Source of the DNA: Nonomuraea angiospora
Lineage (GTDB): Bacteria > Actinomycetota > Actinomycetes > Streptosporangiales > Streptosporangiaceae
Assembly (NCBI RefSeq): GCF_014873145.1
Contig: NZ_JADBEK010000001.1
Span: forward strand, 434,001-498,000
Direction: 5' to 3'
DNA: 64,000 nucleotides
The translations under genes were made by a program, and so were the position numbers. Positions 8,494-17,028 of this stretch are shown piece after piece. The notes under the pieces are model-generated. The model was not told where the DNA came from, made no database searches, and was given only the letters and a program-made list of their open reading frames with translations. Each line of letters begins with the position of its first letter. Within the stretch, counting starts at the first letter, position 1.

Positions 8494-8518
8494 GTGCCCG
8501 AGACGGTCTCTCGGGCAC
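8494..8518. repeat. perfect 10-bp inverted repeat upstream of a small CxxC protein
   Basis: GTGCCCGAGA (8494-8503) and TCTCGGGCAC (8509-8518) form a perfect stem with a 5-nt loop, 33 nt before the ATG at 8552. It may be a 5'-UTR hairpin or an operator; nothing in the sequence decides. Confidence 0.4.
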
Positions 8519-8551
8519 ACCGTGTACACGAGGACCTTCGGAAGGGCTTTC

Positions 8552-8773
8552 ATGACAGCCGACCAGCCGCTCACCTGCTCCACGTGCCAGGGCGTGATCG
8601 TCGGGGCGCATGACAGCGCCTATACGCCCGCCCGCGGCCGGCTGATCGTCGCCAACGGCTACTGCCGGGGACAGTGCTCCGGCACCTCGCCCGAGCCAGC
8701 GCGCGACCAGCCTGCCGAGAGCACGGCATCCGCACCCTCCGGCCAGCCGGCGCCCGCGTCCCTCACTCCGTGA
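8552..8773 (+). CDS. small CxxC protein
   Basis: A 73-residue protein from ATG 8552 with two cysteine pairs: CSTC at residues 9-12 and CRGQC at about 38-42. The arrangement resembles a small zinc ribbon. The C-terminal 30 residues are low-complexity (Pro/Ala/Ser). No Shine-Dalgarno is clear (GAAGGGC 8 nt upstream is a fair candidate). Function unknown. Confidence 0.5.
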   Translation: MTADQPLTCSTCQGVIVGAHDSAYTPARGRLIVANGYCRGQCSGTSPEPARDQPAESTASAPSGQPAPASLTP

Positions 8774-8845
8774 GGCCCGGCGGCGTTTCTCCAGTGAACG
8801 CCGGCCCGCCGGGAGTGTCCGGATTTGGGCATACAGTGGGCGCTT

Positions 8846-11581
8846 GTGCTGTTCGGCAGATCGGCGGAGATCGCCGCCATCGATGATGTGATCTCCCGGG
8901 CCCGCGAGGGCGCGGGAGCCGCCCTCGTCCTGCGGGGCGAGGCGGGCGTGGGCAAGACGGCCCTGCTCGACCTGGCGGCCTCCCGGGGCGGGTCCATGCG
9001 GGTGCTCAGGACGACCGGTGTCGAGCCCGAGTCGGACCTGGCCTTCGCCGCGCTGCACCAGCTGCTGCGGCCGGTCGCCGGGCTGCTGGACGCGCTGCCG
9101 GGGCCGCAGCGCGAGGCGGTGCGCGGGGCGCTCGGCCTGGGCGGGGGCGCGTCCGGGGACCGGTTCCTGCTGGCGGCCGGGGTGCTGTCGTTGCTGGCCG
9201 AGGCCGCCGCGCCGGACGGGCTGGTCTGCGTGGTCGACGACTTCCAGTGGGTGGACCGGGCCTCGGCGGACGCGCTGCTGTTCGCCGCCAGGCGGCTCCC
9301 CACGGAGCGGATCGCGTTGCTGCTGGCCGTGCGCGGTGACGCGCCGGTGAAGGGCGTGCCGCCGCTGCGGCTCGGCGGCCTGCCGGAGCCGGCGGCGGCC
9401 GAACTGCTCGACGGCCTGTTGGAACCGGCGGCGGTCGAGCCGCTCGGCGGCCTGCTGGAACCGGCGGCGGCCGAGCTGCTCGACGCCGCGATGCCGCCCG
9501 CCGTCAAGCGGGAGCTCGTGGCGGCGACCGGCGGCAACCCGCTGGCCCTGCGCGAGATCGTCCGGCGGTTGGGTCCCGGACAGCTCGCGGGCCGTGAGCC
9601 GCTGCCCGATCCGCTGCCCGGCGGCACGCGGTTGTTCGGCGAGCAGGTGGCCGCGCTGCCGGACGACGCCCGGCTGGTGGCCCTGCTCGCGGCCGTGGAG
9701 AGCGACCTCGACCTCGTGCTGCGCGCCGCCGCGCGGATGGGCGCGGGCCGGGCGGCGTTGCATGAGCTGGAGGTCGCCGGGCTGGTGCGGGTCGAGGGCG
9801 CGTCCGTACGATTCCGCCACCCCCTCATCCGCTCGGCCGTGCATGAGGCCGCGGCGCCGGCGTCCCGCCGGGCGGCGCACGAGGCGCTGGCCGCGCTCTC
9901 CGAAGGGGACCGCCGCGCCTGGCACCTGGCGGCGGCCGCGCTCGGCCAGGACGAGAGCGTCGCCGCCGCCCTCGCCGAGACCGCCGCCCGGGCCCGCGAC
10001 CGCGGCGGGTACGGCGACGCCGCCACCGCCCTGGCCAGGGCCGCCGAGCTGACCCCCGCGCCGCGCACGCGGGCGGTCAGGCTCAAGGACGCGGCCACGG
10101 CCGCCTGGCTCGGCGGCCGTCCGGGGCAGGCGGAGTCCCTGCTGGCCGAGGCCCGCGACCACGCGGGCGGGGACCGCGCGCTGGAGATGGAGATCGCCCA
10201 GCTGCGGGGCAGGTTCGAGCTGAACTCCGGCAGCGCCGCCGAGGCGGTGCGGATCCTGGCCGCGGGCGACAGCCTGGACATGCTGGCCGACGCCGCCGAG
10301 GCGGCCTCGTACGTGGGCGACACCGCCGCCATCGCCGAGCTCGGGCGGCGGGCGGCGGCCTTCCCCGAGGGGTTCCTGCGCGACGTGCTGGCCGGCATCG
10401 GCCTGATGCTCTCTGACGGCACCGGGCACGAGCTGCTCAGGCGGGCGCTGGACAGGACCGGGGAGCTGACGGAGGCGGCCGGGTTCCTGTGGGCGACGGC
10501 GGCGGCCAGTTACCTGGGCGAGGCCGACCTGGCGGCCGAACTGGCCGCCCGGGCGGGCCGGGTGGCCAGGGTGTCGGGGATGGTGGGGCAGCTGCCGGTC
10601 GTGCTGGAGTTCGTGGCCACCGGCGAGCGGATCGCCGGGCGGCTGGCGGAGAGCCAGGCCCTCTCCGAGGAGGGGCTGGAGCTGGCCCGCGAAGCTGGGT
10701 ACGCCAACACGGTGGCCGCGCACCTGGCCAACCTCGCGGTGCTGGCGGCGCTGCGGGGCGAGGAGGAGACGTGCCGCGGGCACGCCCAGGAGGCGCTGGC
10801 CATCGCGATCCCGCACCGGGTGGGCCTGCGCGCGGGCGTGGCCGCGTACGCGCTGGCCATGCTGGACCTGGGGGCGGGCCGCTTCGCGGCGGCGCACGAC
10901 CGGTTCACCGCGATCGTGGCCGCGGGCCCGGGGGCCGGGCATCCGACGGTGGTGTGGCGCTCGACGCCGGATCGCATCGAGGCGGCCGTGGGCGCGGGCG
11001 ACCTGGAGGCGGCGCGGGCGGCGCTGGAGGCGTACGAGCGCTGGTCGGCGCAGGCGGGCACCGCGGAGTCGCGCGCCCTGCTGACCCGGTGCCGCGCCCT
11101 GGTCGGCGCCGGCCCGGAAAAGGAGCTGCCGGAGAAGGAGCTGGAGGAGGCGCTGCGGCTGCACGCGAACCCGTACGAGGCGGCCAGGACCGGCCTGCTG
11201 CTGGGCGAGCGGCTGCGCCGCGCGCACCGGCCGGGCGAGGCGCGGCCGCATCTGCGGGCGGCGCTGGAGACGTTCCGTCGGGCGGGCGCGGAGCCGTGGG
11301 CGCGGCGCGCGCACGGCGAGCTGCGGGCGGCGGGCGAGAGCGCCGAGCCCGCCCGCGGCCCGGCGCTGGACGCGCTGACCCCGCAGGAGCTGCGCATCGC
11401 GGGCCTGGTCGCCGACGGCCTGTCCAGCAAGGAGATCGCCGCGCAGCTGTTCCTGAGCCCGCGCACGGTCGAGTATCACCTCTACAAGATCTATCCGAAA
11501 CTGGGCATCGGCACCCGTACTGAACTGGCTCGGCTAGTAGTTCTACAGAAGGCGCCGGTAGCCGGGGGCGGCATGCTCTGA
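8846..11581 (+). CDS. large LuxR-family (LAL-type) ATP-binding transcriptional activator
   Basis: A 911-residue regulator (918 if started at TTG 8825). GTG 8846 directly begins the conserved LFGRSAEIAAID segment and lies 8 nt after a TACAGT -10-like box (8832-8837), suggesting a leaderless transcript. Walker A is GEAGVGKTALLD (residue 30), Walker B LVCVVDDFQWVD (about 128). A long TPR-like helical middle follows. The C-terminal LuxR HTH occupies the last 65 residues (LTPQELRIAGLVADGLSSKE, then FLSPRTVEYHLYKIYPKLGI). LAL regulators often activate biosynthetic or catabolic operons after binding an effector. The hydrolase gene starts 3 nt after its stop, so it is the likely partner or target. 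A three-copy 36-nt repeat is inside the ATPase region (9377-9484). Confidence 0.9.
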   Translation: MLFGRSAEIAAIDDVISRAREGAGAALVLRGEAGVGKTALLDLAASRGGSMRVLRTTGVEPESDLAFAALHQLLRPVAGLLDALPGPQREAVRGALGLGGGASGDRFLLAAGVLSLLAEAAAPDGLVCVVDDFQWVDRASADALLFAARRLPTERIALLLAVRGDAPVKGVPPLRLGGLPEPAAAELLDGLLEPAAVEPLGGLLEPAAAELLDAAMPPAVKRELVAATGGNPLALREIVRRLGPGQLAGREPLPDPLPGGTRLFGEQVAALPDDARLVALLAAVESDLDLVLRAAARMGAGRAALHELEVAGLVRVEGASVRFRHPLIRSAVHEAAAPASRRAAHEALAALSEGDRRAWHLAAAALGQDESVAAALAETAARARDRGGYGDAATALARAAELTPAPRTRAVRLKDAATAAWLGGRPGQAESLLAEARDHAGGDRALEMEIAQLRGRFELNSGSAAEAVRILAAGDSLDMLADAAEAASYVGDTAAIAELGRRAAAFPEGFLRDVLAGIGLMLSDGTGHELLRRALDRTGELTEAAGFLWATAAASYLGEADLAAELAARAGRVARVSGMVGQLPVVLEFVATGERIAGRLAESQALSEEGLELAREAGYANTVAAHLANLAVLAALRGEEETCRGHAQEALAIAIPHRVGLRAGVAAYALAMLDLGAGRFAAAHDRFTAIVAAGPGAGHPTVVWRSTPDRIEAAVGAGDLEAARAALEAYERWSAQAGTAESRALLTRCRALVGAGPEKELPEKELEEALRLHANPYEAARTGLLLGERLRRAHRPGEARPHLRAALETFRRAGAEPWARRAHGELRAAGESAEPARGPALDALTPQELRIAGLVADGLSSKEIAAQLFLSPRTVEYHLYKIYPKLGIGTRTELARLVVLQKAPVAGGGML
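9377..9484 (+). repeat. three tandem 36-nt units within the LuxR gene
   Basis: Encoded units are GLPEPAAAELLD, GLLEPAAVEPLG and GLLEPAAAELLD, in frame. The DNA copies at 9377-9412, 9413-9448 and 9449-9484 are closely similar, so the expansion is recent. It lengthens a helical linker after the Walker B region. Confidence 0.8.
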
Positions 11582-11584
11582 GTC

Positions 11585-12472
11585 ATGCAGAACGTGGAGA
11601 TCTGGAGTGAAGAGTTCGGCGCCGCTACGGACGAGCCGATCTTGCTGGTGATGGGTTCGATGTCGCAGGGGGTTCTGTGGCCGGATGAGTTCGTGGGCCG
11701 GCTGACGGCCGGTGGCCGGCGGGTGGTCCGGTACGACCATCGTGATACCGGCAGGTCGGGCACGGTGGATTTCGAGAAGGAGCCCTACACCTGGGGCGAT
11801 ATCAAGGACGATGTGCTGCGGGTGTTGGACGCGCATGGTCTGGACAGTGCGCATCTGGTGTGTCATTCGGCGGGTGGGTTGCTGGGGCAGTTGATCGCGG
11901 TGGAGCGGCCGGAGCGGGTGCGTTCGCTGACCGTTATCGGGTCCTCGCCGCTGGGTGGGGGTGAGGGGATGGTGATCATGCGGGCTTTGATGGGTCAGCC
12001 GCAGCCGGAGGGGAGTTTGCCGGAGCCGGTGGCGGAGTTCGTGGCTCACTATCGGGGGTTGATGGCCGCTCCGCCGCCGGTTGATCGGCGTGAGCGGATT
12101 GAGGCGATGATCGCGGAGCAGCGGGTGCTGCACGGCACCGCGTTGCCGTTCGATGAGGATGCCGCCCGCCGGTTGCAGGAGCGTATCTTCGATCGGGCCC
12201 GGGATCTGGATGCGGTGGTGAACCACCGCCTGGCGGCGATGGCTCGGCCGGATTTCGAGCCGGTGGGTGTGTTGGATCGGGTGAAGGCGCCAACCTTGGT
12301 GATCGAGGGTACTCACGAGCCGGCCAAGCCGGGTCATGGTGCGATCATCGCTGGGCAGATCCCGGGGGCGCGGCTGATGATGGTGGAGGGCATGGGGCAC
12401 ACGTTGCCGCCGGAGGTACACGAGGAGCTGGCCGCCGCCATCCTCGCGCACACCTCCGGCGTCAGGACGTGA
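11585..12472 (+). CDS. alpha/beta hydrolase (aclacinomycin-methylesterase-like)
   Basis: A 295-residue alpha/beta hydrolase. Motifs: oxyanion region LVMGSMSQ, YDHRDTGRSG (typical of RdmC-like esterases), nucleophile elbow CHSAGG (Cys where the family usually has Gly at the first position of G-x-S-x-G), a cap domain with RRERIEAMIAEQRVLHG, acid loop VIEGTHEP and catalytic His in EGMGHTLPP. It begins 3 nt after the LuxR gene, so the two are one operon. The coding strand is unusually rich in G and T at third positions compared with its C-rich neighbours, consistent with a different origin or strand-biased mutation. The last 11 bp overlap the convergent ProA-like gene. Substrate unknown. Confidence 0.88.
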   Translation: MQNVEIWSEEFGAATDEPILLVMGSMSQGVLWPDEFVGRLTAGGRRVVRYDHRDTGRSGTVDFEKEPYTWGDIKDDVLRVLDAHGLDSAHLVCHSAGGLLGQLIAVERPERVRSLTVIGSSPLGGGEGMVIMRALMGQPQPEGSLPEPVAEFVAHYRGLMAAPPPVDRRERIEAMIAEQRVLHGTALPFDEDAARRLQERIFDRARDLDAVVNHRLAAMARPDFEPVGVLDRVKAPTLVIEGTHEPAKPGHGAIIAGQIPGARLMMVEGMGHTLPPEVHEELAAAILAHTSGVRT

Positions 12473-13712
12473 GCCGCCCGCTCGGCACGACCACGTACTG
12501 CCGCAGGTACAGGTCCCGGAAGCTCACCGGGCCGCGCGGGCCGGGCACCCGGTCGATGTTGATGCCGGTCTCCGGCAGCCGCAGCAGCTTGAAGCCGTCG
12601 AGGAGCCGGGTGGTGGAGTTCCAGAACACCCCCGAGCCGGCGTAGGCGTCGATGAACTCCGCGGCGGCCACCGGATCCTCGGTCGCGACGGCGGCGGCCA
12701 GCCCGGAGGTCTCCTCGTTGGCGATCCGGGCCGCGTCCAGCGGGCCGTCGGCGGCGTCCACGGTCACGGTGGCCGCGCGCTCCAGGTCGAGCGACCACTC
12801 GTAGCCGCGCGGGTGGGCGTGCGGGGGCAGGGACGCGCCGATGCCCAGGCGGTCCAGGACCTCCAGGACGCCGGGCAGCCGCTCGTCATAGCAGGACCGG
12901 TCGATGAGCAGCAGGTTGAGCCGGTTGCACACGCCCAGCCGGTCGAGGCTGCCGGCGATGAGCCGGTGGACCGTGTCGTCGTCGGCGGACGGGTGGATGT
13001 ACAGGACGCCGCCGCCGTCGGCGTGCGCGAGGGTGCGCACGCCGTGCCGGGCCGCCTCGCGGCCGAGGTCGCGGGTGCTGTCGCCGCTGCCGCGCAGGAT
13101 GACCAGCGGGATGAGCTCGGGCAGCGACACCAGCGCGTACGCCGCCGAGCGGTCCTCACTGGGCACCAGCTGGACGGCGTCCGGATCGAGGCCGGCGTCG
13201 GCGAGGGCCGGTGCGATCACGTGCTCCACGATGGCCCGGGACGAGCGCAGCGCCGCCGAGCCGGTGCGCAGGACGCCCGCGTTGCGTGACTTGAGGAACT
13301 GGGAGGCGATGTCGAGGGTGACGTTGGGGCGCGCCTCGAAGTTCGCGCCGATCACGCCGACGGGACGGCGGCGCTCCAGCAGGGTGAGCTGGTCCGGGCG
13401 TTCTTCCAGGACCCGGTCGCGGGGCTCGTGCGGCACGTCGGCCAGGATGCGGAGCTCCGCGGCCATGCCGTCCAGCCGGGCGCCGGTGAGGCGCAGGCGG
13501 TCCTGGAGGGCGGGTGACATCCCGGCGGACACGGCTGCGGCGAGATCCTCCTCGTTGGCGGAGGCGAGGGTGTCCCGTGCGGTGCGCAGCCGCTCGGCCA
13601 TGCCGCGGAGCGCGGTGTCGATGTCGGCGTCCGTCGCGCGTTCGAGAGCCGGGGAGCTCTGTCGGGCCCGGATCGCGCAGGTGCGCACCGCGTCATCGGT
13701 GGAGCTGGTCAA
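12462..13712 (-). CDS. proA: glutamate-5-semialdehyde dehydrogenase (gamma-glutamyl phosphate reductase) homologue
   Basis: A 416-residue ProA-type protein. The start is TTG 13712-13710, preceded by AAAGGA at 5-nt spacing. Family landmarks: ERRRPVGVIGANFEARPNVT in the N-terminal NADPH domain, VLRTGSAALRSSRAI, VQLVPSEDRS, and the catalytic-Cys segment RLGVCNRLNLLLID. The enzyme reduces gamma-glutamyl phosphate to glutamate semialdehyde in proline synthesis. No proB is adjacent, and actinomycetes usually keep proBA with obg elsewhere, so this may be a second copy with another role. Upstream is a 13-bp palindrome (13764-13776). It converges with and overlaps the hydrolase gene by 11 bp. Confidence 0.8.
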   Translation of the reverse strand: MTSSTDDAVRTCAIRARQSSPALERATDADIDTALRGMAERLRTARDTLASANEEDLAAAVSAGMSPALQDRLRLTGARLDGMAAELRILADVPHEPRDRVLEERPDQLTLLERRRPVGVIGANFEARPNVTLDIASQFLKSRNAGVLRTGSAALRSSRAIVEHVIAPALADAGLDPDAVQLVPSEDRSAAYALVSLPELIPLVILRGSGDSTRDLGREAARHGVRTLAHADGGGVLYIHPSADDDTVHRLIAGSLDRLGVCNRLNLLLIDRSCYDERLPGVLEVLDRLGIGASLPPHAHPRGYEWSLDLERAATVTVDAADGPLDAARIANEETSGLAAAVATEDPVAAAEFIDAYAGSGVFWNSTTRLLDGFKLLRLPETGINIDRVPGPRGPVSFRDLYLRQYVVVPSGRLTS

Positions 13713-14090
13713 GGACGTCCTTTCGCCGGTGGGGCACGGGAGCAAGGTGAAGACGATCGTAGCATTGTTCAACAATCCCCTTATTGAACGCCAACCAGCA
13801 CCGGCCACCCGCCCTGCCGGGTGAAGGCCGCGGCGGTTCTCCGGGTCCTGGGCACGGCCGGCCGGGTGAGCATCAATCGGAAGAGATTTTCCATGGGCTT
13901 GTTTCCCCCGCCCCCGTTTTTCGAGGCGCCGCGCCGGTGCGGCGTCCCGCCTGTGCTGACGAGGGCGTTCCACGCCGTTCCGGCCGGGGACAGGACGGGG
14001 GCGCCGGACCGGGCGTGGCACGCGAACCCGTCCGACGCCGCGTGGTAGATGTGAGCTGACATCTCCCCCCACCAGCGGCGAGGGGGACAC
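13713..14090. other. intergenic region with ProA promoter side and lipase promoter side
   Basis: No convincing gene is visible in these 378 bp: the open frames have atypical composition for coding. It separates the divergent ProA-like and lipase genes and holds the palindrome at 13764-13776 and the Shine-Dalgarno GGCGAGGGGGAC just before the lipase ATG. Confidence 0.5.
13764..13776. promoter_or_regulatory. 13-bp palindrome upstream of the ProA homologue
   Basis: ATTGTTCAACAAT is perfectly symmetric around one central base and is AT-rich in a GC-rich context, 52 bp before the TTG start of the ProA-like gene. It has the look of a GntR- or TetR-type operator. The binding protein is not identified. 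Confidence 0.45.
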
Positions 14091-14909
14091 ATGACCACGA
14101 TCAGCTTCGATCACGCGGCGACCGGCTACAGCCTGGCGCACGCGCGCTGCCTGGCCTACGCCGCCGAGCTGGCCTACCAGGACGAGGAGCGGGTCAGGGC
14201 CACGGCGAACGGCTGGGGCTTCGACCGCGTGCTCTCCTTCCGCGTGCCGCACACCCCGCCGTTCCCGCTGGTGGACACGCAGGCCTACATCGCGGCCAAC
14301 GATCGCATGATGGTCGTGGCGTTCCGCGGCACCCAGCCCGAGGAGCTGCGCGACTGGCTGTCGGACGCCAACACGCTGCTGGCGCCGTACGCGGCCGGGA
14401 CCGGCATGATCCACGCGGGCTTCTACCGCGCCCTGGACGTCGTGCACCCGGCGATGCTGGACGCGATGGAGAGCTGGCGCGCCGACGGGCAGTCGCTCTG
14501 GTTCACCGGGCACAGCCTGGGCGGCGCGCTGGCCATGCTGGCGGCGGCGCGCACCTACTTCGAGGACCCGAGCCTGCTCGCCGACGGCGTCTTCACCTTC
14601 GGCCAGCCTCGCACCTGCTGCCCGCTGCTGGCCGCCGCCTACGACAAGGCGTTCCGGGGCCGGATGTTCCGCTTCGTCAACAACAACGACGTCGTGGCCC
14701 AGCTCCCGCCACCGCCGCTGTTCCAGCACGTGGCCGAGGAGCGTTACTTCGACGCCAAGGGCAAGCTGCGCGAGAAGCCGTCCCTGGCGGCGGGGCTGGC
14801 CGACCGGCTGAAGGGCCGCACCGCCGACCTGCTGGCGCCCGCCGGCGACGGGGTACGCGACCACTTCATCAACGCCTACCTGGCGAACTTCGACGCCAAC
14901 CTGCGCTGA
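14091..14909 (+). CDS. class 3 lipase
   Basis: A 272-residue lipase of the fungal-lipase (class 3) fold. The ATG follows GAGGGGGAC. The nucleophile elbow GHSLGG is at about residue 140; MVVAFRGTQPEELRDWLSDA is the characteristic oxyanion/lid segment of class 3 lipases; the catalytic Asp is probably in VNNNDVVAQLPP and the His in DGVRDHFINAYL. There is no N-terminal signal peptide, so it is probably intracellular or exported by another route. An imperfect terminator hairpin follows (14922-14956). Confidence 0.85.
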   Translation: MTTISFDHAATGYSLAHARCLAYAAELAYQDEERVRATANGWGFDRVLSFRVPHTPPFPLVDTQAYIAANDRMMVVAFRGTQPEELRDWLSDANTLLAPYAAGTGMIHAGFYRALDVVHPAMLDAMESWRADGQSLWFTGHSLGGALAMLAAARTYFEDPSLLADGVFTFGQPRTCCPLLAAAYDKAFRGRMFRFVNNNDVVAQLPPPPLFQHVAEERYFDAKGKLREKPSLAAGLADRLKGRTADLLAPAGDGVRDHFINAYLANFDANLR

Positions 14910-14921
14910 GCGCGGGCCGCC

Positions 14922-14956
14922 TCTCGCGACCCGATCAACTACACAGGGTTGCGAGA
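14922..14956 (+). terminator. hairpin terminator after the lipase gene
   Basis: TCTCGCGACCC (14922-14932) pairs with GGGTTGCGAGA (14946-14956), 10 of 11 positions, loop 13 nt, 13 nt after the lipase stop. Confidence 0.45.
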
Positions 14957-15055
14957 TCGTGGCCCAGGGTAGTTGCAGGATTGTCGACCCCGGATCGGCG
15001 GGTCCCCGTTCCTCACCGGCGGACCAGCCGATCACCGACCGAACGGAGAACCCCC

Positions 15056-15559
15056 ATGTCCCTTTCCGCCACGGACCGCCTGCGGCTGCGCTTCGAGCTC
15101 CTCGACGTCAACGGCAGCGGCACGCTGACGTCCGCCGACTTCGAGCTCTTCGCCTCGCGCGTCTGCCGCGTGCTGGGCGTGCCCGCCGGCTCCCCCAAGG
15201 CCGAGGCGCTGTCGGACGGATGCCGGCGCTTCTGGGAAGGGCTGGCATCCGCCGTCGACCGCGACCACGACGGGCAGGTGACCTTCGAGGAATATCGCTC
15301 GTTCTCCCACGCCGACTCCTGGTTCGACCAGCACGGCGAGGCGTACGCGGCGGCGGTGTCCACCGTCTGCGACCTGGACGACGACGGCCTCATCGAGCGC
15401 GACCACTTCCTCGGCCTGCACAGCGCCGGGGGGTTCCCGCTGACGTACTCGACGAAGCTCTTCGACGACCTCGACGGCGGCGGCACCGGCCAGGTGAGCA
15501 CGGGCAGTTTCGCCGAGTTCCTGCGGAAGTTCTACACCAGCGCCGACGACCTGATCTGA
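15056..15559 (+). CDS. EF-hand calcium-binding protein (calerythrin/CabD-like)
   Basis: A 167-residue protein from ATG 15056 (GGAGAAC upstream). Three good EF-hand loops are visible: DVNGSGTLTSADFE (about residue 16), DRDHDGQVTFEEY (about 70) and DLDDDGLIERDHF (about 105), plus a fourth degenerate loop DLDGGGTGQVSTGSF (about 138). This four-hand layout with a linker between hands 1 and 2 is that of bacterial calerythrin/sarcoplasmic-type proteins, which buffer or sense Ca2+. It lies 35 nt upstream of the ligase operon and may be cotranscribed with it, although the functional link is unclear. Confidence 0.88.
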   Translation: MSLSATDRLRLRFELLDVNGSGTLTSADFELFASRVCRVLGVPAGSPKAEALSDGCRRFWEGLASAVDRDHDGQVTFEEYRSFSHADSWFDQHGEAYAAAVSTVCDLDDDGLIERDHFLGLHSAGGFPLTYSTKLFDDLDGGGTGQVSTGSFAEFLRKFYTSADDLI

Positions 15560-15594
15560 CGAGCCGATCGCACCGGAGACAGGACCGCGCTCTC

Positions 15595-17028
15595 ATGCTG
15601 CTGTGCAGCGATCGCACGGTGAGCCGTGCCGAGTTGACCGCGCTGGCGGACGCACGGGCGGCCAGGCTCGCGGCCTGCGGGATCGGCCGAGGTGATCTCG
15701 TCGGGCTGTGCCTGCCCAACGGCTGCGAGTGGGTGGTGACGTACCTGGCGCTGGCCCGGCTCCAGGCGTGCTGCGTGCCGCTCAACGCGGCGTCGGCCGT
15801 CGCGGAGATCGCCCACGTCGTCCGCGACTGCGGGATGCGGGCGCTGTTCGTGTCCGCCGATCGGGCCCAGGCTCTGGCGGCGACGTACGCGGACCAGGTG
15901 CTGCTCTGCCCGGACGGCCGGATCCCCCGGGACCGCCTGGCACCGGAGCGCGGGCCCGGGCAGGCGGCGCCGGCCGGTGCCGCCTGCCTGGCCTACACCT
16001 CGGGAACGACGGGGTCGCCCAAGGGGGTGATCCAGACGCGGCGGGCGGTGCGCGCGGGTGGCGCCAACCTGGCGGCACGCCTGCGCCTCGGGCCGCAGGA
16101 TCGGGTGGTGACGGCGCTGCCGCTGGCGCACACCTACGGGACGAACGTCATGAACGCGGCGCTGGGCAGCGGCGCGGGCCTGATCCTGCTGGAGCGCTTC
16201 GACGCGGCGGAGCTGCTGGCGCGATCGGCCAGGCACGCGGCGACGGTGGTGGCGGGCGTGCCGACGATGTACCGGCGGCTGCTGGCCGAGCCGGAGGGGC
16301 GGCCGCCCCGCTCGCTGCGATGCGCTCTTTCGGCCGGCCAATGCGCCGGGGAGGACCTGGCCAGGGCCTGGGAGGAGCGCACCGGCGCCCCCTACGTGGA
16401 GGGATGGGGCATGACGGAGCTGGGCGGCATGGCCACGCTGGCCGCGCCGGAGCTGGCCGGCCGCCACGGCACGGCCGGGACGACGCTGCCCGGCGTCCGG
16501 CTGCGGGTGGAGGCGGGCGGGCACGTGGCGCCGCCAGGCGCGCCGGGCGAGCTCCAGGTGCACGGCCCGATCGTCACCCCCGGCTACTGGAACGCGCCTC
16601 GGCAGACCGCCGCGGCGATCGGCGTGGACGGGTGGCTGCGGACCGGCGACGTCGGCGTCATCACCGCCGACGGGCGCGTCCGGATCGTCGACCGGATCAA
16701 GGACGTCGTCCTGTGCGGCGGATATTCGGTGTTCCCGGCCGAGCTCGAACGTGCCATCCGCGGGCATCCGGCGGTTCGTGACGTCGCCGTCGCAGGGGTG
16801 CCCGATCCGGTCCTGGGCGAGATCCCGTGCGCGTGGGTGGTGGCGGAGCAGGGGCCCGCCCCCGCATCCGAAGAGATCATCCGGCACTGCCGGACGCTGC
16901 TGGCCGCCCACAAGCTGCCGCGCCGGGTGGTTCTCGTCCCCGGCCTGCCGCTCACCGCGACCGGCAAGGTCGACAAGCGTGCCCTGACCTCGACGACCTC
17001 CGGAGGGAATCCGCATGTCGCTGAATGA
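15595..17028 (+). CDS. adenylate-forming acyl/aryl-CoA ligase
   Basis: A 477-residue member of the ANL superfamily. Core motifs: A3 AYTSGTTGSPKGV (about residue 138), A5 GWGMTELGG, A7 WLRTGDVGVI, A8 RIVDRIKDVVLCGGYSVFP and A10 lysine in LTATGKVDKRAL. This is a compact CoA-ligase form; the acyl pocket cannot be read reliably. It starts the operon ligase-SDR-FAD monooxygenase-chorismate lyase (overlaps of 14 and 4 nt, then a 24-nt gap), so 4-hydroxybenzoate or a derivative is the most plausible substrate; this is an inference from the last gene. The start ATG has AGGA 10 nt upstream. Confidence 0.85.
   Translation: MLLCSDRTVSRAELTALADARAARLAACGIGRGDLVGLCLPNGCEWVVTYLALARLQACCVPLNAASAVAEIAHVVRDCGMRALFVSADRAQALAATYADQVLLCPDGRIPRDRLAPERGPGQAAPAGAACLAYTSGTTGSPKGVIQTRRAVRAGGANLAARLRLGPQDRVVTALPLAHTYGTNVMNAALGSGAGLILLERFDAAELLARSARHAATVVAGVPTMYRRLLAEPEGRPPRSLRCALSAGQCAGEDLARAWEERTGAPYVEGWGMTELGGMATLAAPELAGRHGTAGTTLPGVRLRVEAGGHVAPPGAPGELQVHGPIVTPGYWNAPRQTAAAIGVDGWLRTGDVGVITADGRVRIVDRIKDVVLCGGYSVFPAELERAIRGHPAVRDVAVAGVPDPVLGEIPCAWVVAEQGPAPASEEIIRHCRTLLAAHKLPRRVVLVPGLPLTATGKVDKRALTSTTSGGNPHVAE

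Noticed and set aside
13821..14048. Open frame on the plus strand upstream of the lipase (about 75 residues)
   Set aside because: Atypical composition, no ribosome site, and it overlaps the promoter region; no motif.
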